Positions 45,722 to 57,900 of a stretch of DNA of 64,000 nt are shown here, piece by piece. This DNA is from Hermatobates lingyangjiaoensis. Lineage: Eukaryota; Arthropoda; Insecta; Hemiptera; Hermatobatidae. Numbering within the stretch: the first letter of the stretch is position 1; every line of letters starts with the position of its first letter. The position numbers were made by a program, and so were the translations under genes. Where the stretch lies: positions 1,240,001-1,304,000 of the forward strand of contig JAPFBL010000171.1 of assembly GCA_026182355.1 (NCBI GenBank), in the 5' to 3' direction. A model generated the notes under the pieces. That model saw only the letters and a program-made list of their open reading frames with translations, made no database searches and had not been told where the DNA came from.

Positions 45722-48700
45722 CCTAAAACAAGTGTCAAGAAGGTTACTTTTAAATTATTACGTACACTAAGTATAGTTAATACTACCTACACAATTATAT
45801 AGTTTAAATAAAATTAACAGTTATATGTAAGGACTATTAAGTTGCTATCAGAAAGTAACATTATCAGAAAATATAATTGAAGAATATAGATATTATGAAA
45901 TTTGTTACTTACTCAAAAAACGTACAAATTAATTAACAAGCAGAATACTCATTCTAATCTTTGATTACACCAAACATCTTATTCACCTGAAAAGAGAAAA
46001 AAAAATGAACACGCATTAAGTCATGCTAAGATAATATTTAACTTCATTTTAGATTACTTCATATCACCTTATTCCTTATTGTTTAAAGAATGAAAAATGT
46101 AAAACACTTTAAACCGAAGTGTAAAAAGGATGAAATTAAACGTTCAATGTCACAATGAAATCGTTATCTAGCTTATTCAATAATCAGAAACAGTGACATA
46201 ATTATTATGCAGATATAACTGCCCAACTTTAGAATTAAGATGATTAATGCAACAGATTTGTTAAATACAGTAGATTGAAAAGTGTTATAAATCTTTTATA
46301 TTAGTTCCTTACATTATGTTTGTATACTGCAACAAATAATAACCAACAGTTAAGTTGCTTAGAACTTAAGGAAAACTATTCAAGTTACAGTTATGTGTTA
46401 TTAGCACCAAAGGGATGTCATATGTTACGATGAATAGAAAATTACAATATTACGGTATAAACAACAAAAAAATTTAGGTTATGTTAGAACTCACGTCGAA
46501 TAATTTAAAAGAAACAAACAACCACTACAAGGAACTACAAAAACAAAAAAAGGAAACAATATCCTTTCACAGAAGCTGTGATTAATGGGTCCTAAACATA
46601 AAAAAATCATTAAATTCCACCCAGGAAAATACTAGTTCCCGCGCTAAGGAAGATATACTTCAACACGAGGTATAAAAACGCCATAAATACGTTATATTAC
46701 TCGCAGTTTAAATTTCTGACAAGAATAATTATTAAAGTAGAAATAGAATTGAAAAACTTACATTACAAAATAGTTTACCAGTGTCATGAACAACAAACTG
46801 ACATAAACTTCTAAAACGACAGAACCCAAATGTTTTTGAACACAATAACAATATGGCCGACTCTGTCAGTGTTTGGTGAACAAGGTGAAATACAATTGGT
46901 TGAACCTCAAGGAATAATCCAATGATGTAATACATGGCATATTTGGGGAAAAAATCGTTCATACGAAAATTTAGTAAACAATTCCTATATTGTTATAAAT
47001 TTAATATTTCAGTTGATTTTTAATATCGTTCACTAATGAAAACAGTTGTAACACTATTGCTGAAAGATGTGAAACCTAATGATGTAAAATTTTCTCTTGA
47101 TTTGAATGCATATAGTAAACAGAGGAAAATGAACTGTTTATATAATGTATAGAGATTTAGTTCATTCGTAGTTCCATTATGCAAAGATTTAACATTGTTT
47201 TCTAAGGCTTCAGAGAACATAATTGCATTATGGTCTACTACGGAAGAAGAATAGTTTGAACAGAGAATTCCACAACATTTAATAAAATAAAATGAAAACA
47301 AAGTATGAGAAAAGATTACATTGTATTTACTTGTAACTCGAAGTTAATCTTTACTTTTTACTAAAAACTATTTACTAATTAACGTACTGGAAGTATATGT
47401 CGTTAATTTATTAATTGTACATAAAATATTATTAAACACTTAACCAATCTCTGAATTTTTTTAACTGTATCTCTCTTATAACTCTAGTTTGTGTAAAACT
47501 TTGACGAGTACATTTGATAGTCAAAATTTCTTTTAGAGGTTTATAGGTATTTTATAACTTCTTTTTATGATACGTGTGTATCTTAGTTTAGAATACTTAA
47601 TCTGCATTTTTGTAAATAAACATATGTTATCAAGTTATTATTTCTTCATTTAGAGAAATTACTACCCATCTAGAAGTTAAATATTAATTAAATGTAATAC
47701 AAGCGCGAAAATATTAAAAAAAGGTTGACTTACTAATATCTAGAAGTTTTGTATTAATATATCATTCACCATTTGAATTTTTATACGAATATTTGGTGTA
47801 CATTATTGATGAATTCCTCGTTTATAACACAATTATTCTGAAGATATTGTACACAAATCATGGGAAATGAGGAAAGTAAAGCACGCGTCATGTGAATGGC
47901 ATGACAAAGGGCCTTTGACCTTCCTCCCTTCTCCTCTTGGGGACACTCGTTGACTTACTAAAAATTGTACACATAAAATTAATTTATTAATGCTTTTACA
48001 CATTGTATTAAACTCATAAGTAATATAACCTTATATTAAAATACTTATTAAAATTACTTATATTACCTATTTTACTTACTTATATTAAAAGTATATTAAG
48101 ATTTGAAACGGAATTATAACATAAGGAAATACAAATAAAAATTGACAATTCTAAAGAAGACATATGCAGACGATGACAGTACTATTATTTGATTTATAAA
48201 AGTGGTTTGCTTAAGGTCAGTATAGATGGATGAACTATTTCTTGTTCTAATGAGCTACAAGTAGATTTGTGCCAGTGGCATATTCAGATCTGGTGATGTT
48301 CAAGCCTTATCTTATAAATCTACAGACACAGAGGAGATAAACACGGTGAAATAGTAAGAGAAAAAAAATAGTTGGATATGAACACACAGATTACAAATGA
48401 AATAAAATATTTCATAATGTTAATAAAAGGAGCATAATGTTAAGTTTCTTTCTTTTATTCGTAAAAGGATTATGTCTACCAAATAAGGTAACATTTAGAA
48501 TTTAAATTTGTAAAATAAAACATTAAAAATCACCAAGAAGAAGTGAATGCGTTTTAAGGAAATTCAATGAAGGAAGTTAAAGTTGAACGTTTTGTTTGTT
48601 TCCAACATACACTTTCACCTTTAGTATTGTTCCTAGAGAAGACAGTATGTCAATTTCTTATTTACCACTCATTTTACACAGCTGATTTGGAATCGAGAGT

Positions 48701-48739
48701 TTTTTCCATTTTTATGTGACTCAATTTATTAGATTAGGG
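45722..48739. other. upstream region of XPO1
   Basis: Expected to hold the 5' UTR exon and promoter. The only GC-richer spot is around 46630-46680 (TTCCCGCGCTAAGG). No certain promoter motif; nothing else recognised. Confidence 0.35.
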
Positions 48740-48920
48740 ATCCTAAACAAATACATGACATCGTACAGGCTCTGGACCGATTTTCAGAAGTACGGAGAGC
48801 ACAATTTATTTCATCTTATACATGAAAAATCGAGGTCATGACCAAGATTTGCACCTCTATCCTTGAGTACTTAGGGCAAGTATGCTACTGCTTGACCTCA
48901 CACGTGTGAGTCGACGAAAA
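48740..48920 (-). repeat. tRNA-derived SINE, copy 2
   Basis: On the minus strand: an A-box-like GTAGCATACTTG, B-box GGTGCAAATC (one change from GGTTCRANNC), then CTCGATTTTTCA and GAGCCTGTACGATGTC, paralleling copy 1. Intergenic between XPO1 and STIP1. Confidence 0.55.
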
Positions 48921-50799
48921 TTATTCAGAATGTCATGAGGGATGATAACTGAATCATCAATTCTATATTTTTTTTTCTTCGTAAAAGTTTATTATGTGTA
49001 GCTATTGCACAAAAGATTTCTTAATAAAAACTCTGTTTCCATTTCATTAACAATCCGCAAATACTAATTAATTAAAATCCCGAAAACCCCAAGAGTTCCA
49101 TGCAGCCAGTTTTTAAAAACACCTGTGTGTAGTTATAAAAAATGGAGGAATCTGCAAAATGTGAGCATTACTTTAGTTCGATTAAAGAGAATGGACTGCA
49201 CCTTTTCAGTTGATGTTATTATCAATAATATGGCATTTTTCATGGTTCAAAAGGATTGTAAACTTGATTCTAGTAACATTTCCATCCCAACAATCTGACC
49301 AATTAGCACACTCCTTGGATAATCATCAATATGCAGATAACTAGCAATAAAAACGTGACAGCACAAACATAATATCATCAAAGAAATAACATTCTGACTT
49401 TTTAGCCTGTAGTTATCAAATTTTGAAAGGGCTGAGAACGTTTTTCGTTTTTGATGTTCAATGTATACATATATTATAGATCCCTTTAGCTGATATAGTC
49501 TAAAAGAGAATGATACATTTAAGGGCAATTTCTCTTTTTTTTCACGTAGCTACATACATCACCTGTTAGACAACCAGCTTTAAATGAAAAACAGTCCAGG
49601 AGTTTTAATTACTTATATAAAAAGAAACAATTCTCTAAATCCGATTTCAATCATAATTTGATATAGATCGTCATCATCGTATAGTACGATTATATTAGTA
49701 TCGTAAACATCGTATAGATATAATTTTTCTCTGATTTCATCGTCATTTCATGAGAAATACAAATTTTAGTATTTGTCTATACTAAAATGAGATCTATACT
49801 AAAATTTCATTACCGGTTCCTTCGTTAATAAAAATATAGGATCTATATTTTCCTTCGCTTTGATGAAAACGTTTTTGTTTTTTGACATTTGTCAATTTGA
49901 TAGCTAAAATAACTTATTCAAATTTACCTTTTTTTTTTTTTGGTTTATTCTTGTGCTACATTAAGACATTTAAAATTCTCTTATGTTTCATATTTGTTAT
50001 TCAAGACTAACAACTGGTATATATGAAAGAAAATGCCGAATGCGTTTTGTAGTTGAAGGAAACTTTATCCGTGATGGCAGGCTGGCTACATAGGGCTTTT
50101 GAAAGACTCTGGCGTTGATACATTACTATTACGAGAACGACTTCTATGTAGTATGCACGCAAGGGCAGTCGTTTTTGCATCTTAAGCACAGTTCTCTGAG
50201 ATACTCTTCAATTTTTAAAGTTCGATGAGTTGATATTGACAGGGGGCTCCCTTCAGACTTTGTAAACACTGTATCAACATCCCTTCACTTGATCATGGTC
50301 TTTTCGTAGTTTTAAGGTCAGCAATCATAGAAATATCTTTCATCTTTTCAAACAAGTCATTAGTATTTTTACTAAACAGTGGATTCACCTTTGAACTCTT
50401 CAAAAATTCAATTCCACAACCATTGCCCATCTAGTATCCCCAAAACAAATTTGTCTTTCATGAATATCATCTTATATCACTTTCTGAAATACAAATATAT
50501 GTATTTTCATTATCTATTTTTATCAAAAAATTATATGTATATAGGAATATTTATAACTTTGTGCTTCTAATTTAACTACTGGAATGATAGGAAGAGATGC
50601 GTCCTCGGTGGACGTACGCAGACGGCACTCCGATGATGAATCTACTTCAGCGTATCAGCTTAGTGTCAAAAAAGGTCCGTGGTCTTATTCACTTGATCAT
50701 CTACACTAACGGATAAAGCTGAGAATAGGGTGTGGATGACTTGGGAATCAGCTGTGAAATAGATGATAGCGATTTTGATCTATGCTATAGCAATGTATT

Positions 50800-50993
50800 A
50801 ATATTAAAACTATAATATACCGTCTTACCTCGTACATTGCTGCCGTAGCTCTCGGACCGGTTTCGGATGTCACCCAACAAGAAAGATGGTTGAACATTTC
50901 TTGTTGAAGATGGGTGACAACTGAAACCGGTCCGAGAGCTACGACAGCAGTGTACGAGGTAAGACGGTATATTATTTGTTTAATATTAAAAAT
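50800..50993. repeat. foldback with 80-bp arms
   Basis: Arms about 50800-50882 and 50901-50993. They contain CTCGTACATTGCTGCCGTAG and CTCGGACCGGTTTC with their complements. The right arm reads TTGAAGA, GGT/ACT stem, GAAACC (50905-50925), close to the Penelope terminal core, so this is probably another family. Confidence 0.7.
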
Positions 50994-51477
50994 ACTAACC
51001 TCTGTGGTAATGACGAAATGCATGAATAAGAGCAATGTACATAAAATTCTTGGTGTATTGACACTCACAGTTATGGAATAAAGGAATTGTAGGCGACGTA
51101 AATAGTATAGTTTGTTGGAACTCCAAAAATTTGACTGGAGTTTCTTCGCTAAAAGTAAAGGTTTAAATCAGAAGTTCTGTCTTTCTTGGCCCATGCAACC
51201 CTCTCGCCATTTGTCACAATGTCATCCCACCCTTCACTATTCTAAGATAGTCTTTTTCAAAAAGTACATCCTTAAACTGTATAATAACAAAATTATTTTT
51301 TCTTTATTAGTATGTATATATATTTACAAATTTAGATGGACTCTGTTTATAAGGGGGTTTTACAAAATAAATGCTAATAACAATATTGATGGATATATAA
51401 CATATTAACTCAGTTAAAATAGTATCTTCTAGTTGTAATTAAAGTATAGAGGTTAAGACCTTTAATGCTTCCTCAAT

Positions 51478-51680
51478 TCGTGAACTTCTCGTGGTTACAA
51501 ATCCACCCCGTTGAAAACCTGAAATTCACCCAAGGGGTTAAAAAACGTGAACTATTCGTGGTATACAAATCCACTCCTTGAAAACCCGAAATTCACCTCC
51601 AGGGGTTAAAAACGTGAACTATTCGTGGTTACAAATCCACCCTCTTGAAAACCCAAAATTCACCCCTGGGGGTGAATGTC
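51478..51680 (+). repeat. 65-68-bp minisatellite, three units
   Basis: Units start near 51479, 51547 and 51612 with CGTGAACTATTCGTGGTTAC, AAATCCACCC-TTGAAAACCC and ATTCACCCC-GGGGTTAAAA. A CACCCCTGGGGGTGAATG end at 51659 is self-complementary. Confidence 0.85.
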
Positions 51681-52167
51681 CCCCCATTGAGAACCCCTGG
51701 CCTACGCCAAAGGCTCAGGATGGTGTCAGAATTCTGATGAATTTAAAAGTGATTATTATTACAGTTATGTTTAACTGTAATTAGTCAATAATTTCTTGCT
51801 TATATTATAAAGAATAATTTTGTATTTATGGTTTGTGAGAGAGTTTTAATATTGATTTTGTGTCTAAGCCTTAACAGAGTTTGTGCTTCTTATTAATCTC
51901 CGTCCTGTTTCAACTTTACTATACATTACTAGATCAGTTGGCACAAAAATAATGAAAACACGAGTATAATACCTAATAAGACACTTTGGACTTCAAATCA
52001 AGAACACACTTCATACCGTCATCGCATCCACGAAAGAAATAGATTCCTTCATTTTATGTAATGAAGGAAGGAAGTTTAACTTACTTGTCAATATGTAAGC
52101 TCCAGCACTTTAATATTAGTTTACAGTTAACGCAACGACAAGAGATGAAGGCCTCACTAGTCATTGA

Positions 52168-52329
52168 ATGTTATTTCACGTGTTTATGTGAAATTTTTTA
52201 TACATATATATAAGAGTTGACTGTCGTCCCTCCGTCAATTTACTTCTTCTCCAGAGGACGACCGCCATTACGGTCGAAATATTGAAAAGTGAGTCTTTTG
52301 TTATGTTTCAGTCTATGTGTCACTGTTTA

Positions 52330-52335
<6 letters not shown>
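52168..52335 (+). mobile_element. Penelope-like ends, families E and F, around (TA)n
   Basis: A family E tail (TTTCACGTGTTTATGTGAAA, 52174-52193) is followed by a short (TA)n, then a single family F terminus with GACCG/CGGTC and GAAAT (about 52259-52286), which ends at another (TA)n. Confidence 0.65.

Positions 52336-52362
<27 letters not shown>
52335..52362. repeat. (TA)n microsatellite
   Basis: Right edge of the family F terminus. Confidence 0.95.
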
Positions 52363-52365
<3 letters not shown>

Positions 52366-54695
52366 AAGAAATTAAGTAAATTCTGAAATAGTTTATATTT
52401 ATAATGAAATAAATGAAATTCCCACAAAATATTTCTTCACTTACTTTGAAACATATTTTTTTTTTATTCTATGCCAAGTGAAATTTAGTAATTATACATA
52501 TTTGTACTGACAAATAGATAAAGCTTTCCACAGATGTCTCCTGTCATACAAACATATACGGCTGGGGATGTCCTACAGTTTTCTATGAACAGGACAATGT
52601 TGTAAATTTACAGCTACTGGAAGGAAATTAACACATCAATGTTAAAGACAACTCACTTGTACTAATAACAATCTTAAACAAAAACAGAACTATTATTGAA
52701 GTAAGCCACTTTGAAAATGTTTATTTTTGCAACAAGCCTATTATTCCCTTTTCGTATACAAACCTTAAATTTAAATATACATAAATTTTATGTATTAATT
52801 ATTAGTTTAATACATAAATTCATGAATTATATGAGTTTATATTAAATTTTAATATAAATTTCATTCTTTTACAGTGTCCCTATTTCATTGCATAATATTT
52901 TTACAAGGAAAAGTAATCTATAAATAACTTCTGAAAGCTACAATTTATTACTCACATCAAGTTTTATTCACTGATTTGCAAATGTTTACTGCAACGTGGA
53001 CAACATCAATGAAAGATATTCCTCCAAATGTTTATAAGCAGATCCACACAGTGGCGTTGCTCTGTGTCGTGGATGCTTTTGAGTGTTGGTGGAACACAAA
53101 CACGATCTTTTATAACTCCATAGATCGATATGCCCCCACCTACCTATATGAATGTAGTCGTGATTTTTAAGGACTGTGATTTGCTGATAAACGTCTACGA
53201 GGAATTCTTTTATCAGATGGATGTTTCTGGTGCTGTACATAGTGAAAACATTAGAATATTTGCGAATAACTCAATAAAACTTTATTGTGAGTTAAATAAA
53301 TCGTGATTTACATGAGTTTTCTATTGCTTTTCCTCGATATTGGGTCATTACTTTTGAATTAACATGTGCCTGAAACGGACATCTGTTTATTTTAATCGTA
53401 CCTAAATCCTTTTACAATAATAATACACATTAATAAAAATTAATAATGCATAGTAACTATATAAAAAAAATAAAATAAAAATAAATTAATAACTAATAAA
53501 CTTTGACTGGATAGGTAACTAAATTAAAGATTTAATAAACTTTCTAAATTGGCTTGAATTACAATTAAAGAAATTCACTCTGCTATCAGTATTCAGTATA
53601 CTGAATTCAAATTCAGTATACTTTATCATTATAAATCCCCCTCTAAGATAATGATAAATTCAGTCAATCATTAATTTGGCATGTGACAATGAATAACTTT
53701 GGTACTTTTAAGTTATACAATGGTACGTGGACTTATAATCGGGAAATAAGTTAAAGATACGTAACTTTCTTATAATTTAAGCAAGAATAGGACGTCATAG
53801 TATAAAACTGTAACAAAGTAGCAGATAATAACATGAATTTGAAGGATAATTTAAGATTGAATAGAACATCGTGATATTAAACTGTGCACAAAATAGGGGA
53901 TAATAAGATAAGTCTAAGTAGGATAAGTGGACTTACAGGAGTGATGCTTAAGCAATTTGGAATTGATGGACTGAAGTAAATTTTAGTAGATTGTAATTCA
54001 CATTCACAAATAAAAAAGTTAAGTAACTTTCAACTAGTAGAGAGTAACTAAAATAAGGGGATCTTTGAAGTAATTTCAGTTTCTACTCGTAAAACCATAA
54101 ATTTTTTATACTACTGTTTTTTAAATCTACACTCTTATTCAGAAGTTTATTGATCAGTGTGTTTATCGACACACTGTTTATCAGTGTGTACACTGAGTAT
54201 ACATAGGTCAGAAGATGTTGTCGAATAATATGTACGGCAAAATAAGGATCTTCATTATTATATTAAAACTATACATAATACATTCATTCCACTGATCAAT
54301 CGACTACCTCTCTTGTCTACTTGCACTTTCTCTAAGTTGTTTCATTTACTTCTAACAACTAGTTCTAAAGTTTAACCATTTACTGAGTACTGACAAAGCC
54401 TTCACTCGCCAGTTCAGTTTCCATCAATAATGTTACGATTATATTATTCTCACATTCAGCATCAGCATAAAAAATAAAAAGTACCGTACGAATATTATAA
54501 ATACCTTACCATCCTTTCTCGGCAGAAATCACTTTTCCAACAGGGCAGGTAATGAATACAGACAAATTCTTAAAATATGTTGTTTATGATATTTCATTGA
54601 CAGAATTGCAAGAAAAACTTGAACACAAAGCATTGCAGCGACAATGAATTAAAGTAACCCAGTTACAAATTCCCTAAACGAATACTAGTTTATTG

Positions 54696-54701
54696 TTTAT
54701 T
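54696..54701 (-). promoter_or_regulatory. candidate STIP1 polyadenylation signal
   Basis: AATAAA on the minus strand about 190 bases after the STIP1 stop. It is the nearest consensus hexamer seen; the AT-rich context makes chance matches common. Confidence 0.4.
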
Positions 54702-54888
54702 TCATTCAGAAAGGGACAATTACAAAGTAAGGTAAAATTTATAAAGTTTGAGACCAAAATTTATAAATGCTAAAATTAAATTCACTTAGAACAAGAATGT
54801 ATTATTAAAAAGAAATATTATAAAAAAAATACAATAAATGAAAATTATAGGGTAGGGTCTGTTGAGCGAATTAATTTAGAAATTTTGT

Positions 54889-54961
54889 TCAGCGAATCGC
54901 AATTAGACCACACTCCAGCAACTTTTGTATTTTTGCCGCAATATCTGGATTTTTGAGATGG
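54889..54961 (-). CDS. STIP1: STIP1 terminal exon with stop codon
   Basis: After tttcag, the first base completes an Asp codon, then [18 protein letters not shown] and LIAIR, then TGA (54891-54889). The ending matches the family C-terminus. The intron before it is 5.1 kb and contains Penelope-like elements. Confidence 0.93.
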
Positions 54962-57900
54962 CTGAAACACAAGACATACATTATTGTTATACATACATAC
55001 ATACATACACACACAATATATCCAATATATCGTCTAATATATATATGAGAGAGATCTCCCAACGTCAAAGAACGGAGCGCGAATTAAGCAATGAAGAGTC
55101 AACCGATGAGAGCAGCACTAGCGTAAAAAAGGAACTAGGCACTAAACGTCGGAGAACGGAAAGGGTAATGACAAAGTATAAGTCCAAAACAATCGATAAA
55201 ATTAAAAATTATAAATATTATAAAAAACAAATAATAATAATAATAAAGTTAAAAATAAAAGGAATAAAACATACAAGTTAACGGTTCTGATTTAAACCGG
55301 GATCTGATCGGGCCCCCCATAACCATATGTGGGCTTCCTCAGACGCCCTCAGACTTAAGGTCAAACTACGGTCATCAGTGGTCACTAGATTAACGATTTG
55401 AACACTAAAGCAGTCATTAAAAGAAAGGTTATGACTGTTAGCACGGATAGCTACAGGAAGCTTTTTGCGCTGACCGACCGAAGCTCTATTGCCGTTCATA
55501 CGCTCATTGAGCTTGGTAGAAATCATACCAATATATAAATATATATATATATATATAACTTTAAATTACACAAAGCACGACACAGAAAAAAGAATAAAAA
55601 GAACACTTACAGAATTCAATATTTCGAACTGTTGTTCGTCATCAGGAGTAGACTAGAAGAGAGGACCTCTCTTCTAGTGTCCTCTCTTCTAGTCTACTCC
55701 TGATGACGAACAACAGTTCGAAATATTGAATTCTGTAAGTGTTCTTTTTATTTTTTTTTCTGTGTCGTGCTTTGTGTAATTTAAAGTTTTATAGTCTTTG
55801 TGGACCGTTTCTTATATTTAGTAATGTATATATATAAATTTTGCGTATCACATGGGTACACCAGAATAATAAAGGTAATATAAAACAATGTAACGGTAAT
55901 TAATGTTACCAATGATGCCATCAAAATCACTATAAATACTGGTAGGCAAGAACTTCGAAATGTTTTAACCATCACACTTAACACCTTTTAGTAGTTTGAA
56001 AAATAGAAATTAAGTTATAACACTTAAAGTTCAAATGGTTTTACGGTATGATAAATAAGTATTCAAGTTAATCAAAAAATAGTTTAAGTATATGTCCTCT
56101 AATTTCAAAGATCAGTTTAAACTCTAACAATAAATAATAAGGGTTTCATAGGCCGAACCCAGTGAGACCGACGTGCGAATGAAATGACAAATGAGGACAC
56201 TCAAACCGAGACCAACAAATGCCAGCCGAAGTAAAATACTAACAAAGGATTGCGAACTGCGCAGGTATGAACTCCAAAAAATTATAAGTGGGCAAGTTTT
56301 ATAATTACCTTCTCATTAAATCAACAGACCACAATTTTGTTATCCGTAGAAGCTAATTAATATCATAATACTTTCCTTGTTAGTCATTTTTTTTAAGCTA
56401 CAATGTAATGTAATTACAAAGCATAAAAAATTGTAATTGAAACCACTCAGGAGGGTGAAAATAAGATCTAAATATGAGCGTAAAAAAAAGTAAAACTATG
56501 TCAAGGTTTAACATTTCTAGAATGGTTCTTTGAATTGGAACAGGGATATAATAGAAACAGCTGCGTATCCCAAGAAACTCTCACAGGTTAGTTGAACAAT
56601 GCAACTGACAAATACACCAAGATGTCACAATTATCGATAAATCATTAAAATGATTTCAAGGCATTCATTTCAAATAAACATTTCGTCTTCAAGTACAAGA
56701 ACACTACTATTAGGAAAGTGAATAAACGAAGTGTTCTATGGTTCAATATATTTCTTCCATAAAAACCAGACGGCAGGAGGGAGATTTGATTGATGTTGTA
56801 ACATGCGTAAGATTATTTTACCAATATTCTGTTCATACCATGTAATAGAGACTATAATCTAATCATTCTGAACAAATACGTATTCTTTAATAGTTCTTGA
56901 GCAGCTGCTCCAATGAGTCGAACTCAAGGTATCAATGGTAGGAATATAATCATGGTCAAATATGCCTTCAGAAGGCCAACTTTATTCGCAACAACGAAAT
57001 AAATACTCAACCATAGAAATTTGTTCAAGTTGGCGGCTTTTTTAATATGTATTCAATCAACTATGAATTATCTTACAAATAAGTTCTGAAAATAAAAACA
57101 GAAAATATCAAATATATATTTCTTTTACAGACATTGTTATAATGAAATTAGAAATAACATTAAATTCTGAACTTCTTCCATGTGACAAAACAGTTTTAAC
57201 ATAAATAGTGTCTTAAGTAAAGTCCTAATTAATTTCCATTAATTTTGTTGTATTTAGTTGATAGAAGCAGGGCTTAAGTTAATTTAACAGGTATAATTTT
57301 AGACATGATTATTAAAACGGATTGGTTACAGACATTCTTCAAGCAACCGTCACAACAACGTCGAAGTATTGTTATCACCCACTTATCAACCAGTTCAGTG
57401 GGCACTTAGTGTAAACGTAAACATATTTGTGATGGATTGTTTATCATGTTTGTCAACAGTGTTTACTTTTCGTTAACAATTACTTCGTAATTTACTATAC
57501 ATATAGAATTTTATTATAGTTGAGTAAAAAGCTAATGAAATGGTCTCCACATATAAAAATTTAATGGTGTAAACAACGCGTTTCGAACACGTAGTGTTCT
57601 TCCTCAGGCATTAACTAAAAAATACAATGACACCAGAGAGTTATCTATAGTATACACTAAATATAGTACAAAATAAAAATAAAATAAAATAAGAAGAGAA
57701 TACGAACCTAAGGGTGAGTGTAGGTTCTACAACTGACTGGGAATAGGATGGACGTGGGTGATGGTATGAGGTACTCTTCAATGAAGGCAGGAACTTATGT
57801 ATGGTTAGGTGAGTTACATTGCTTAGAAGGTAGCATTTCAATAGGATTATAACGTATAATGGTTAAAAAAAAGGTTCTATTTTCTCCGTATTCCTATATT

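Noticed and set aside
45713..45735. Firm call of a 5' UTR intron acceptor for XPO1
   Set aside because: The AG and pyrimidine tract are plausible, but no upstream exon could be identified to support it.
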